The translations under genes and the position numbers were made by a program. A model generated the notes under the pieces. That model was given only the letters and a program-made list of their open reading frames with translations, was not told the origin of the DNA and did no database searches. Source: Peribolospora baueri (lineage: Eukaryota; Basidiomycota; Peribolosporomycetes; Peribolosporales; Peribolosporaceae). Taken from it: a stretch of DNA of 64,000 nt. Numbering within the stretch: the first letter of the stretch is position 1; each line of letters starts with the position of its first letter. Below, piece after piece: positions 43,558-55,347 of the stretch. The stretch spans positions 46,001-110,000 of the forward strand of contig JAMDHS010000071.1 in the NCBI GenBank assembly GCA_029717555.1. The letters run 5' to 3'.

Positions 43558-44809
43558 GTCGGCTGGGAAGCGTGACAGGACCGCCGTCCTTTTCTGCGCG
43601 CGGGCGAGGAAAGAGCGTGTATAGGAAGGGCAAGGTGGGAGGTTGGGGAGGAAGAGCGGGTGGAAGAGCGAGGGAAGAGCAAAGGGACGGGGACGAGCCG
43701 GTCGTCTGTCGGGAAACGATGACGTCGCGTCGAAGGGGGCGGTGGGCCGGTTCTAGAGGCTGGGTCGTCTAGGACGAGTGGGAAGACAAGGTGTGGGAAG
43801 CCGAGTCGGAAGAGGGAATGTCCCGTGTCCAGCACTTGCGAGGATGGGATGGTGGTCGAAGAGGAAGAGGAAGAATGAAAGCCGGCAGCGGAGAAGATGA
43901 AGGCGGGGAGGGGCAGGCCGACGTGGCTTGCTGGCTGGCTTGCTGGCCCGCTGGTTGGCTTGCGTCGCGGACGGTACGGTGCGTGCAATAAGGAAAGTCG
44001 GACAAACGACGGTGCGAGCGGGAGATGGGCTCTACTGTGCGCTGTGCGATGGTGTCCGAGGCGGGGACGGGTAGAAGGAGACCTGCACTGAGCTAGGGTC
44101 GGGATGGCGATGGGCAGGAAGAGGGAGTGTGGGTGGACAAAAGAGAGTGGGGGCGGTGGAGCGAGGCGAGTGGGAGGGGCTCGGAGGGGGGTAAGGGAGC
44201 GAGGACGGGGACGATGGCAACCGAGGGCTCAAGCAAGTCGTCGTCGTTGTCGTCGTGATGATGGTTGTGGTGGTGGTTGTCGTCGTCGTCTAGTCGTTCA
44301 CCCTCCTCGTCGCCGACCACCATCGTCGGCTGGCGGGCGCGCCAAGGCGCAGTCGGGTCGCGCCATGACTGCGGCAGACAAAGGAAAGGGCGCTGCGCTG
44401 TGGAAAAGGACAAATGGGATTTCACGCAAAAAGCCGCCGGTCGGAATTCGATTTGAGCCGCCCCAGCGCGACGTTTGTAGTCGTCATTACAATCCACTCC
44501 TATATTCCCCCGCCCGCCAGCCCCGCCCATAACCCTAGCTGTGCCCGTCTTTCCCACGCCTCCCCTTTTGGCGCCCGGCCGAGCCGTCTTACCGCAGCAA
44601 GCCCGACCGCAGGCACGCCTTTTTTATGGGACGGTCGGATGGAGATGCCGCCCACGCCGGTCGACAGGAACGAACGCAGCTGGACGGCCTGGCCTCTCTC
44701 TCCCTTGTGACGTACGTACGACACACACACATCATGCGCCTCGACGGAACGAGCGATGGCGAAAGAGTTTAGATTCACAAGCTCGTCCACGACGACAGAC
44801 GTCCAGTAT

Positions 44810-44852
<43 letters not shown>

Positions 44853-44979
44853 GCAGAAAGAAAGAGTCGGAGACGGAGACGGAGATGGAGACGAGAGGCG
44901 GGAACGACGACGATACATGAGACGAGACGACACAAGAGCGAGCGAGATAATAAAACCATCCCACACCACCATCCGCCCA
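43558..44979. other. Long intergenic region with (GAAA) array
   Basis: About 1.4 kb upstream of the membrane-protein gene and downstream of RAD21. It contains (GTC)/(GTT) runs near 44238-44292, a TAACCCT motif near 44530 and the (GAAA) array. An open frame at 44093-44557 on the minus strand is His/Asp-rich because of the repeats and is not accepted. Confidence 0.45.
44811..44852. repeat. (GAAA)10 tetranucleotide microsatellite
   Basis: About ten uninterrupted GAAA units in the 3' flank of RAD21. Confidence 0.95.
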
Positions 44980-47856
44980 TCACGCGGCCACGGCCACGGC
45001 GGCCGTCGTTGCCAGACTCGGCGTCTCAGCAGCGCCAACGACGACGTTCCCCGCGCCCGCCTCCGTCCTCCTCGTCCTCTTGTCCGCAGCGGCACGCCCG
45101 GAAGCGGCCCAAAGCCGGTCTTTGCCCTCCACCTCGATATCCTCGAACGCACCCTGCTGCTCCAGCTTTACACAGTCCCTCGTGCCCAGGACGAGGAGCT
45201 CGAAGAAGAACGCGGATGCGGCGCGCCGAGAGGACTGTAAAAGCAAGGCGAAAGGGAAAGAACACCACGCCGGTCAGTCGACCGACGCACGCACGCTTCA
45301 TTAGTCCCTCTCACCGTCAGCTCACCTTCTCGGCCACCTTGGCAAAGCTCATCTTGACCTCCGCCGGAGGCTGCCTCGCCTCTGCCCCGCCCGTCTCCTC
45401 GCCTTCCTCAGAACGAACGCGCTCCGGCGCCTGCCGCTGACGCCTCTCCCTCGACAGCTCGCCCCTGACGATCCTCAGCGCGCGCACCGTGTTCTTGCTC
45501 CACCCCTTCTTCCTCCCTTCCTCCTCCTCCGCTTCCGCCGCCGCATTCACCACTTCCTCCTCTTCCTCTTCCTCCTCCCCAGGCCGTCGAGACCGCTCCC
45601 GACCTCCCGCCGTCGACGACGGCCGCTTGTCGAACACCGCCAGCAGGTTGCCGCTCTCGATCGAAGACTCCGCAGACGGGCTTGACGCGCGTGATCCCCC
45701 CGCCGCGCTCTCCTCCTCCCGCTCCGCCCCCGCACCGCCCTTCGTGCGCCGCCGCTTCGAAGGGCTCCGCCCCTCCTCCGCCCACGCCCCATCGTCCCAT
45801 CCCAGCCCGTCCACCCCGTCAAAGCCTACGTCGTCCGCCGGCAGGTGGAAGTCGTCCAAGTCCCCGTCGAACCGACTCGCCCCTTCGCCGCCGCCCACCG
45901 ACGACAGGTCAAAGCCAGCTTCGCTCCCCCTTCCCAGACGCACGCTCGCCACGTCCGTCCCCACGCTTGCCGCCCGACGCCCCACCTCTGATCGCAGCTC
46001 CTCCTCCTCCTCCCCTTCGCCCCCGCGCACCCTCTTCGGCGTTCGCTCTCCCTCCGTCCCCGCACTCTCGTCCCGCGTCCTCCTCTTCGGATGGAACATT
46101 TCCGTCGAGAACGTGAACAGCTCCCTCAACTCGGGTACCAGGCCCGGCGGTCCCGCGAACACCGCGTCCTGATGCGACGCCTTCGGGTCCGCGAAAGGTA
46201 GGAAGTGCGCGATCGGGTCGGCCCGGATTTGGAGGAGGCGGAGGTGCGCGCGCGAGCTTGGCAGGTATTGTGACTACATGAAAGTCACCAGAAAAGGACC
46301 GGGAGGGGAGTAAAGGTCAGATAGATCGTTCTCATCTCAAGCTAGGCAGTCGTCGCCATCATCGTCCACCGTCGTTGATCACTGACCTCGGAGACAATAT
46401 CCTCGACGCCGGCCCTATCTGTCTGGCTTGCGCCGATTTGATTCCCACCGGGCAGGTCGATCACCTCATCCACGATCTGCCGACGGCTCTTCCTTCCTCT
46501 ATTCTGCAGCTCGTGCTCGCGCCTCTCGGCAGCCTCTTGCACACGCGCTCGCGTGCCAGGCGTCATGTTCTGCAGCGCCACCAGCATCGTGTCGTCCCGG
46601 TTCTCAGGGGTGACAGAGCGGGCCACTAGACGCGAAAAAAAACCGGAAATTTAATCTGTCAGTTCGGCTCGCTATGCTCATGAAGGAACATCGACCAGAC
46701 TCACATCGTTGGCCCATACTTTCCCCTGCCGCCCCTCCATCGACGTCCATCCTCCCATCATCCAAACCAAGGTCAAGACCGAGGTCAAACTCTCCCTCCT
46801 GTCCCTGTCCGTCGCCACCACCAAAGCCCAGATCCAACGCCATGTCGTCCTGACCTGCCTCAAAGCCAAAGTCCGGCCCGGCGCGAGCGTCGGAACGGAG
46901 CGTGATGTCCCCCTCGCCGCCGTCTTTGTCAAAGCCGCCTATGAGCGAGCCGATCGATTGGCGGGGAGCGCTGATCGCGTCCCTACCCACTCCAACGCTC
47001 ATCGTGTCGTCTCCCGCGCCCTCTGGGATGCGGTTGCCGTCCGCGTCGACCTCCCGACCGTGCTCGTCGTACCGCTTCTGCGCCGACGCGTTCGGATCGA
47101 GATCGAGACCGAGGTCAAGATCGAGGTCAAAGTCCTGCGAGTCCAGCCCCGGCACGCCGTCGTCGAGGTTCAACATTCCCGCCGCGCCCCCGTCCAAGTC
47201 GTCGTAGTCAAGCGTGCGCAAAGTGATGTCATCCGGACGAGAGGTTGGCAAGCGGTTGGGCACGCTCGTCGCGTTGAGATCAATGTTCCTGAGTGTGGAA
47301 GAAAAAAGGCGTTGAGATGCCGGCGACCGTGACCAGGCAAATCCGCTTCGATAGATTCGGCTCACCAGTTGTTCAACGGCTCCTGCAGGAGGATGTCCCA
47401 CTCGGTGCGCGTGTCCTGAAGGGTGATGGCGTTGCGATTGGCGTTGAGCTGATCGTGCGTCATGTCAACCACGCCCGGACGGAAGGCCATCTTGAGCTTG
47501 AGGAGAGCCTCGTTGCAATCGTCAAGAAGGTACTTGGCTTTGCGGCTGTAGATGCGCACTACGCCCAGAAGCAGCTGGCCGGAGAGACGGAGAGCCATGG
47601 GGACAACGTCTTGGCCCATGATCGCACCTAAAAGCCAAGAAGAAGCGAATCGAGACGAGCGTAAACGTGGCGTCCCCGCATGAAGCAGCCAGAAGTACGA
47701 CGGGAAACGTTCAAAACATCGCAAAGACTCACCGACAGACTTTTCGATGTTGGTCTGTAGGAACTGCGTCTTGCTCAGCTTTCGCTCCCAGTGAGCGGCG
47801 AGCCAGACGCGGGCGAGCGGCCCGCGCCGCGAGAGAATGGCGTCGGAGTAGAACAT
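44980..47856 (-). CDS. RAD21: Cohesin kleisin subunit RAD21/SCC1
   Basis: Rad21/Scc1 closes the cohesin ring between Smc1 and Smc3 and is cut by separase at anaphase. The N-terminal kleisin domain reads MFYSDAILSRRGPLARVWLA, AHWERKLSKTQFLQTNIEKS, VVPMALRLSGQLLLGVVRIY, SRKAKYLLDDCNEALLKLKM: all hallmark Rad21/Rec8 segments. Then ITLQDTRTEWDILLQEPLNN and a long acidic Asp/Leu/Gly-rich middle. Another exon gives RRQIVDEVIDLPGG, as in Rad21. Late exons include SQYLPSSRAHLRLLQIRADP and LRELFTFSTEMFHPKRR. The C-terminal winged helix that binds Smc1 is AFFFELLVLGTRDCVKLEQQ and GAFEDIEVEGKDRLW. A short Ala/Val tail ends the protein. The general mitotic layout favours Rad21 over meiotic Rec8. At least six exons. 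Separase sites were not assigned. Confidence 0.93.
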
Positions 47857-48561
47857 GGGCGAGGGACCTCAACGAGCTGCTATGACTTGCTCTTGGGTGA
47901 AAAGGGACGCGAGTGATGACCCTGCGACGGTCGCACGGGTGGATGGGCGAACGGCGACGCGGATCGGACGGGCGGAGGCGGGCTGTAGAGTGTCAATGGA
48001 CACAGGATGGAGTAGACCGTCTCGTCCGCACGACGTAGAAGCGACGACGATCCACCAGACCGTGAATCAAGATGTAAGTCCACCGGAACGAAACAAGAGA
48101 AAGAGGAAAAGAGAGAAACGACGCTTCCAAGCAAATGAAGCCAATGGAGTGAAGAAATGGAGATGGACGGGGGAACGAGGGGAGCGTGTAAAACGCGGGC
48201 GCAATGAGACGCGACGCGGAGAGGACGCGACCGTGTTCATCCGCTAATGAGCGACGATCGCCGTCTGCCGCAGCCGCGACGGCCCCTTCTTGGAGAGCGG
48301 CCGCGTCGTGACCAGCGCGCCAGACCAGCGACGAGTGTGATTTGGAATATGACTTGAGGATAACGTGGTATGTATACATCAGGAAGTTGTATGTGAAATC
48401 ACACGAGCGAGCCACGACAGCGGATCCACGTCCAGTTGCATTCTACGAGTTTAAAAGGATTTTCCTTTTCTTCCTCTTCCGAGAACACACCGCCGGGGAG
48501 AGGGGTCTAGACGGTATATGTATCATCGGATTCTATCCCCGCTAGCGAGCTGGCCCTCTCC
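47857..48561. other. Intergenic region between RAD21 start and esterase stop
   Basis: About 700 bases that must hold the RAD21 promoter and the esterase 3' end. No repeats or further genes are recognised. Confidence 0.45.
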
Positions 48562-49589
48562 TCACTTCGCGCAAAGGTCCCTGATTTTCCGCACCACGAT
48601 CCCCCTTTCGTATTCGTTCACCCAATGCCCATGCGCCGGCAGAATCTCGCAGGTCACCTCCGCCTCCTCGCCCAACGTCTGTTCCACCCGCCGAGCAGAT
48701 GATCGCACCTGCTCGGGCGAGAAGAACGTGTCGGCTACGCCAGACAGGAGCCAGACCGGCGTCAGAGGTGGCAGGTCGGAAGCGTTTCCGGACAGAGATG
48801 GCCTGTCTTTCGGTGGGAGGGAAGGGACAGAACGGAAGTTGGTGCCAGAGAGCGCGAAGACGGACGCCAACCGTTCCGGGGGCGACGACGAGGCGCGAAC
48901 AGCACAGGCGAGCAAGTAGGTTAGGCTGAGACAAGCGCCCTGGGAGAAGCCGACGAGGATGATGCGGGAAGAGGGCACTCCAGCAGACTGAATGGAAGAG
49001 ATTGTGCGGTCGATCCGGGTCAAGGCGCCCGTAAGGTATGGTTCTTGTTCCTGCGCGTCCAAGAAGGGTGGTGTCGGGCGTCGATCAAGAATGTTTGATA
49101 TGGGTGCCGACGACGTGTGAAACGGGACATCGTTCGACGATCAGGCTAACGGGACCGACTCACCTCTTGCGGCTCATGATCCCACTTGTGCGGATACCAA
49201 GTCCTGCCCTGAGCCTCTATAGCGATCGCATACACGTCTTCACCACGGATGCCATCCGAATCTAACAACGGCCCGAAGCCGGTCATCATGTCCTCCGCGC
49301 TGGCGCCGCGTCCGTGAACGAGCACCAGCGCGGCCTTGGTCGAGGGCGAAGGCGGCTTTCCTCGAGTGAGCTGGAGGCTGTTCGAGTGTGGGAGGTCGCC
49401 CGTGCTGGCGAGGGACGTCATGGCGGACATCCCTGGGCGGTTCTGAAGGAAGGAGGAAAGGGGAGTGACGCGTCTTTTGAGCTCCTGGGGCCCTGTGAGG
49501 AACGAGACGAGGACAGCAAGAAGGACAAGCACTGGAGGACGTGATATGGGCTTGCGGGCGACGTGCACGAGCTGCCTCAGGGGGTACAT
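48562..49589 (-). CDS. Phospholipase/carboxylesterase (acyl-protein thioesterase-like)
   Basis: Two exons (49164-49589 and 48562-49050) give 304 residues with one 113-bp intron. The N-terminus MYPLRQLVHVARKPISRPPV is followed by a hydrophobic signal-anchor (VLVLLAVLVSFLTG). The alpha/beta-hydrolase core shows LVLVHGRGASAEDMMTGFGP (oxyanion region), GRTWYPHKWDHEPQEEQEPY, nucleophile elbow IILVGFSQGACLSL (GFSQG, Ser catalytic), PVWLLSGVADTFFSPEQVRS (Asp) and ILPAHGHWVNEYERGIVVRK (His). This is the phospholipase/carboxylesterase family that includes APT1. A membrane anchor is unusual for cytosolic APT1, so a secreted or ER-anchored esterase is possible. An in-frame ATG at 49649 would lengthen the lead by 20 residues. 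It is divergent from the RING gene. Confidence 0.82.
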
Positions 49590-49952
49590 GGACCACAGGA
49601 GGGAGCTGCTGAAGTTGTCAGTTCGGAGGGGGTAGCAGACGCAACGCAACGATGATCATCATCCCGGCTCGGCTATTCGTCGCCCTGCCGATCGTTGGCC
49701 CGTGCGGGCGCGAGCACGAGTAACCCTAACCGGGCGGAATGACGTTGTGGCCGAGTGCGAGTGGCGCATTCACTCGCTAACCATCCATTCGACCCTTCCA
49801 TCTCCAGGATTATCGCCAGGGTCATTTCACCGCCGTCGGGGGCATCGCATCGCCGTCGTCTTCGCCGGTTTCTTTGCTCCAGTTCTGGCGCATCTCCCGC
49901 TTCCAAGCCATACGTATACCGCCTCCTTCGCAACCCGATCACATCACCCGAC
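49590..49952. promoter_or_regulatory. Shared upstream region with telobox-like motif
   Basis: 363 bases between divergent starts. TAACCCTAAC at 49721-49730 is a telomere-repeat-like motif, similar to the sites bound by Tbf1/Myb-telobox factors in fungal promoters. A regulatory role is inferred from position and resemblance only. Confidence 0.5.
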
Positions 49953-52352
49953 ATGTCCTTTCCCGGTCGAGGTCACCGCCTAGGCGATTCCGACCGGGAC
50001 GACCACAACTCATCGCCTCCCCCCACCTCTTCTTCTGGCAGTCCTCCCGCTGCTCCTGGCCACGGCTTTGATGGCCTTTCGCAGTCCGTTCCATCTGCCC
50101 ATCCTAGCAGCGACAGCAGCAGCGGCACTGGCATGGGCACGCGCCCAACGGCAACATTCCCACAGCCGCGGACCCCCCAGGCACAGCAGCGCTTCTGGTG
50201 TCATGAGTGCGGAATGGAGATTCATCCCCTTCGGACGCCGGACCTGGAGTGCCCGAATTGCCATGGAGGGTTCATCGAGGAGGTGAGTTCGAGTTGCGGT
50301 CACTCCAGCTCGTTCTCGAGACTGGGAGCGTGCCTCCGCCTTCAGCTTCGTTGTGTTCATCTCCGACCCGTTCCGGTGCACTCACTCACTTGTCCTCTTA
50401 TCTTCCCAACCGAACGAACTCTCTGCACTTTATTAACTGGACGAACAGATCGAGCCTGACACCGCGGACGACCCGCGCAATTTCGACCGTTATGACGATG
50501 AAGCGCCGAACCCGTTCACCTTCTTCGGCATGTCGCCCGATCGCGGCGCGGGACTTGGCGGTGGTCCCGGCGGCGATCATACTTCTTCCTTCTTGCAGAG
50601 CTTGTTTGGAGCACCATCCGGTGCAGCGGGTGCCGGCGGGGGGTCGCAGCAACACCAGTCGTCTTCTCCCCGACCTAGCTCGGCAGGTGCTATGGGTTCA
50701 CCGGGATCGTCGTCCTGGAGCTCGGATCACGCAAGCTACGGGTCTGGTCGATCCCCCTCGGGGGATGGCAGCGGCGGAAGCAGGCCCAGGGGAACAGGAA
50801 CCTTTTCTATGAGCAGCTCCAACGGCGGCACTTGGACTTTCCACTTTGGTGGGCCTGCGACTTCCCGTCGAGATGGGCAGCCTGGGCAACCTGGGCAGCC
50901 TGGCGAACCAGGTATGTCGAACCTCAACAGGGCCGGACGTGATGGTTTTCCTGGTGCAGGTGGGGATGGGAGCGGGCAGAGAGGACAGCCCGCCAGTGTG
51001 CCCAGTCTTGCAGAGTGAGTCGTCGTTCGCTCCTTCGCTGGGCCGCGCACTCGTCATGGTGGCGCTCATGGGTGTCTCCCATTCCTTGGGTGGATGCTAC
51101 ATTCGACTGATCTACGTCAACCCCATAATTTTTCGTTTTGTTCTTTTTCTCGTGTAAATGTGCGCCTTCCAATGGATAACAGGTTCCTCAATACAGCATT
51201 CAACGCGCCACGAGCAAGGTCGCCTTCGCACGCTCCTTTCTCCCCTTCGTCTCCGGGACCACATTCTCCCAGCGCCGAAGGTCGACCAGAGGAGCCCGGA
51301 AGCGGACGCCATGGCGAGTCGGCAGGCGCGGACAACGACGAACTGGCGGGCCTGCGCAACCTGATCATGGGCCTCTTCGGCAACGCCGGCGTCAACGTGC
51401 AACCTGTGCCCGGTGGGATGGCCTTTGCAATGACGGGAGGCGGTACCGGCCGCGGTAGGTTTCCTTATCAAATGATGTTTGGTGGCGATAACCCTGGGCT
51501 GGCTGAGGCGATGCTCGGCGGAGGTCGGTGGGGAGATTACGTGTTCAGTCAGCAAGTGAGTGTTGCCTTCCGCTGGGAATGAGCGTTTGATCTTTTCGTC
51601 TGCGTCGCGGAGGTTCTGATAGTGGCCTTGCTATCGCCTCCTGTCAGGGCATCGATGACATCATCACGCAACTCATGGAACAGGCCAACGGCCGAGACGG
51701 TCCTCGACCGGCGTCTGAGTCAGACATCGCAGGCCTGGAGCGACTCAAGCTGGACTCGACGGACAACCTGAAGAAGTTTAAAAATACGGACTGCCCGACG
51801 TGCAAGGACGATTTCACCGTCGAACCGCCGGAGGTGGTCGTGGCCATGCCATGCCAGCATATTTTCCACGAGGACTGTCTCGTCCCCTGGCTCAAGGTCA
51901 ACGGCACTTGCCCCGTGTGCCGGCATTCCATCGTCTCAGATCAGGGTGCGAGTGGAGAGAACGGCGATGGTGGTGGCGGTAGTGGTGGTGGGAGTGGCGG
52001 CGGCGGCGGCGGTAGTGGTGGGCGGGACCGGTCGACTTCGAACGAGGGCGGTTCTTCCTCCGGCGGACCAGGCCGGAGTCCACCATCCGGCCCGGGGGGC
52101 TCAGGTAACACCCACTCGAGCTCAAGCTCGGGGAACGAACGGCCTCACATCCCCGGCGCCTTTTCTCTCTTCAACTTCTTCCAGACGCCTTCTGGGCAGC
52201 CCGGAGACAGGCACAGCGATAGCACGGGCAGAAGCGACGGCGTCCGTTCCTCTTCCCCTCCTTCGTCGCCGCTCGGCTCGGGCTCTCAGCGCAATGGGAG
52301 CGGGGGCACAGCCGGTTCGAATGTGGAGCTGGAGCCTGAGCCGCTGGACTGA
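49953..52352 (+). CDS. RING-H2 E3 ubiquitin ligase, RNF115/RNF126-like
   Basis: The start MSFPGRGHRLGDSDRDDHNS is followed by a Ser/Pro-rich lead, then an N-terminal zinc ribbon (RFWCHECGMEIHPLRTPDLE, CPNCHGGFIEE) as in RNF115/RNF126 proteins. A long Gly/Ser-rich middle contains NPFTFFGMSPDRGAGL and GDYVFSQQGIDDIITQLMEQ. The RING-H2 finger is DCPTCKDDFTVEPPEVVVAM, PCQHIFHEDCLVPWLKVNGT and CPVCRHSIV: C-x2-C...C-x-H-x2-H-x2-C...C-x2-C with all eight ligands. IDDIITQLMEQ just upstream of the finger is the typical family spacing. The tail is Gly/Ser-rich and ends ELEPEPLD. The layout (zinc ribbon, disordered middle, RING) matches cytosolic quality-control ligases. There are about four exons. The E3 function is a family inference. 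Confidence 0.9.
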
Positions 52353-53067
52353 TCGAGGTCGTGGGAGCCGGCTGCATTGCGTATGCTCGAGGTAGTCCTT
52401 CAATGCGCACCCCCCTTTCGCTTTGAGTGACTTCTTCTAACTAACGTGTCAACGTGCATCCATACGGGTCCGTCTCGGTTTGTGTCCTTTTTCGTCTTCA
52501 TCATCCGGTTAGCTTTGTCCTCCTTCGTCTCGTCTGCGCATCGAAAGAGGTTCGTTCCACGTCACCAACCCATCGCTTCAGTTTGATCTTGTCCTCTGTG
52601 CACTCGTCCGACATGCCGTATCTAGCTACCCAGTCAGACCGATTTCCCCGGCTTCCATCGTCTCGCCCCCCCGCCCCAATTGTAGCCTTCCCGACCACGC
52701 TCGGTCGCATGACTTGAATGACCGTTTGAGTCGTCGTCCAAACCTTTACATTCGCTCGCCGTGTCATCGTCATCGTCATCTTCCCGTTTCGTTTGCGACG
52801 GCGCGCGGGGACTGTCGAGCACGTCTGACGGCGTCCTAGCGGGAAGGGTGTCGCTCGCTCGACCGCTCCATCGTCCCGTCCTGTCTGTCCTCTTCCTTCG
52901 GCGTTCCCGTCCCCTGGGCATCGCCGGCCGTGTCCAATGAGCGTCTCTCCTGCTGGTGCCTGCGTATCCTATCTGCTCCCACCGCCCACCACCCACCACC
53001 AACCGGTTGGGAGAACCAGGCCCGTCGCCTGAATGTCGTGTCTGATGCTGATCTTCGACGCACACAG
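52353..53067. other. Intergenic region upstream of transporter fragment
   Basis: About 715 bases. I looked for the missing membrane part of the potassium transporter in all frames and found none. Only short frames without motifs are present. Confidence 0.5.
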
Positions 53068-53685
53068 GTCTTTTTGTCCCTGCGAAGCCAGCCCGTCCCG
53101 CACGTTCCGGACGAGTACAAGCTCCTGGCCGACAAAGTGCGCTCGTTCCAAGGCTTCTACAGCGTCACCCTCCGCTTGGGATACACGGCCCCGATCGACC
53201 TGGACTGGCTGAATGCGGACCTCGTGCGTGTCTTAACGGCACTGGAGGAGCAGGCTGCGGGCGGTGCCATGTCGCGGTGCCCTGAGAGCATCCACGAGGT
53301 GGCCAATGTCATCACTCATATGTGAGTGATTTTTTTGCTTCTCACTCGACCCGTTTCCGTTTTCCATGGCGTGCGCTGACCGGCTCGTCTCGACGATCCG
53401 ATCTCATGCGGTCCATCAGCTACCCGGCCTACTACGTCCTCTCGGCCCCCGTCTTTGAGAGGCGCTTCGGAAAGGGCAAGTTTGCGCGCGCTGTCGACAG
53501 AGTCCGTGGCTTCGTCTTGGAGGAGTGCTTCCGTCGCATTCGTACCGGCTTCACTCAGGAGGACAAGCCGTTCCACTTGTCTGAGGAGGTGAGGATGCCC
53601 GGGGTCGTCGGGAGTGTGGACGCTGGGAAGGCGCTGCCCATCTCCCCCGCAGATCGTAGAAGTGACCGTCGCCGCCCAAATTTGA
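53068..53685 (+). pseudogene. Orphan C-terminal piece of KUP/HAK potassium transporter
   Basis: Three exons (53068-53321, 53420-53588, 53653-53685) join in frame with normal donors and acceptors. They read VFLSLRSQPVPHVPDEYKLL, RSFQGFYSVTLRLGYTAPID, then IYPAYYVLSAPVFERRFGKG, KFARAVDRVRGFVLEECFRR and IVEVTVAAQI before TGA. The V.(V/L)R..PVPHVP.E...L stretch is the conserved cytosolic domain after the membrane part of fungal HAK/KUP K+ transporters, and the end also fits. A complete protein would need about 500 more residues of membrane helices upstream, and the 715 bases to the RING gene cannot hold them. There is no in-frame ATG before the first conserved residues. I call it a 5'-truncated remnant; an expressed soluble fragment from a new promoter cannot be excluded. 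Confidence 0.7.
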
Positions 53686-53920
53686 AGTTTTCAAGTCCTG
53701 GGCCTCGGGCGCGCGCTCCACGGGTCCACCTCCGCCAACGCACTTTTTTACTTTTCTGACCATCCGTCTCGCACGTTTTCTCGTCTCGTGTACACGACTC
53801 GAGGATGGGAACGCCTAGGAACGAGTTTCTCCGTTGGCAATGCCGTAACATTCATTTGACGCCGGGTACATTCCTTCAAAGGCTGGGATGAACATGGAAG
53901 GATCACGCGGGAAAACGAGG

Positions 53921-55123
53921 TCATACCACCTTGTTTTCCTTTGGCTTCCAGTAGCCAGTGGTGAACTGGACGGTCCTCGCCAGGACTTTGCAGTTGAAGC
54001 CGGCGATACGCTTGAGAAGAGACAGCTACGCAGGTCAAAGGCACGTCATGAGACGGATATACGGGCGGCGGCTGAGGATGGGCGTGCCGGATCACGCACC
54101 ACGGTGAATCCACCGATGAACAACTTGCCGGGGAGCATCTGTCACGTCCACACGTCCGAGGGTCAGCGTACAGGCCGCCCGGCTCTCTACCGTCTCACCC
54201 ACCTCGGGTTCGTAGTAGTCTTCTTGCCTCGAGATGTAGAACAGACCGTCGCCTCCGCGCTTGAGCTCCAAGACGGTGACAAGCCTGGTCGGAAGGCGCA
54301 GAGACGAAAAGGCGCAGAGACGTTTTGAGCGACAAAGGGAGGGTCAGAGGGAAGCGGCGGACGTACCTGACGGTCGCCGAGTAGAAGGGAGCGAGGTGCG
54401 GGATGAGAGTCTCTGTGGAAAGCAAGCGTGGAGCACCGCGTCGTCGGCCCAGCTCGAGGGGAGTGCAGAGTAGGAGACCGTCTTACGGGTCATGTCCAAG
54501 AAGCTGTGTAAGAAGAGATGCGGCATGAACATCGAGGGCAACAAGGAAGCGAGGGCGGGACGTCGACGCGCTCCTCACAGCTTGTTCTTTGCATCATCGA
54601 ACGCTGAGAAGCGTGGAACGAAAACGGCGCAGGGTCACCACCTCTGACTCGCGCCTCGCGACCCACGACCGCTCACCCGCGCTGTTGACCATGAGATCGA
54701 TGCGGAACATTTGCCTGTACCATTGGAAAACGGCCAGCACGTCGTCTCGGGACTGCGAGACGAACAGGACAGCAGATGAAGCGAGATCGCGTGCGACAAG
54801 AGCGAGCGCGATCTACACGTACGTTCGGTGCCGACGCGACGGCGCAGAGAGGGTGATCGAAAGAGGCGTCCGGAACAAAGTGGCGATACAAGACGGCCTG
54901 TTGCTCCTCTTTGCCGACGTTGCCAGAGCGTGGCATGAGCGCCTCGCCTCGTCCTCGCAAGCGCGCCGTGCTCACCTGCAGACTTGGCCATCGTGAGCCC
55001 GTAGACGACGCTGTGGACGCGACGGTCGGTCAGGCCGTCAGTCACCTTTATCCAGCCGCTCTACCGGGCCACTACATGCTCTGCGGGCGCTCACTCTCTG
55101 ATCTCCCGCCTTGGATCCTGCAT
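53921..55123 (-). CDS. SigF-like NTF2-fold domain protein in ten small exons
   Basis: Splicing by consensus and phase reconstructs ten exons, the first at 55095-55123 and the second at 54976-55010. The product is about 178 residues: MQDPRREIRDVVYGLTMAKS, AEEQQAVLYRHFVPDASFDH, PLCAV, SRDDVLAVFQWYRQMFRIDL, AFDDAKNKL, TLIPHLAPFYSATVRLVTVL, FYISRQEDYYEPE, then a hydrophobic tail (LSLLKRIAGFNCKVLARTV). This follows the fungal SigF-like NTF2-like family closely (M.DP..EI..VV..L......QQAVL..YF.PDASF.HPLC; Y+W Y+...RIDL; FY.A.V+LVTVL.L; Y.I..QEDLY...E). Such proteins have an NTF2 fold and usually a C-terminal membrane region; the function is unknown. The stop is TGA at 53921. The tail is shorter and more polar than usual. 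Confidence 0.75.
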
Positions 55124-55347
55124 GACGATATGTGTTGGCGGTCGTCGTCGACGATGCCGACGAGACGGATAGCGAGACGGGGAATCAGACGGCCTGCGAG
55201 TGATCGGCCAGTGACGCAACCGGGGGCACTTAATGATCGGAGGTGCCGCAGTCCGCGATCATCACGTGCGCGTCCCAGATGCGTGCGTGAAGGGCATGGG
55301 CCTCCCACATACGGCGCTCGGTGAGCGATTCCTACATACTAGCGAGC
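55124..55347. other. Upstream region of SigF-like gene
   Basis: 224 bases between the SigF-like start codon and the inverted-repeat element. It probably holds the gene's promoter. No motif is recognised. Confidence 0.4.

Noticed and set aside
44093-44557. His/Asp-rich minus-strand open frame
   Set aside because: The HHHNHHHDDNDDD run comes from a GTC/GTG-type repeat; no conserved segment or splice support.
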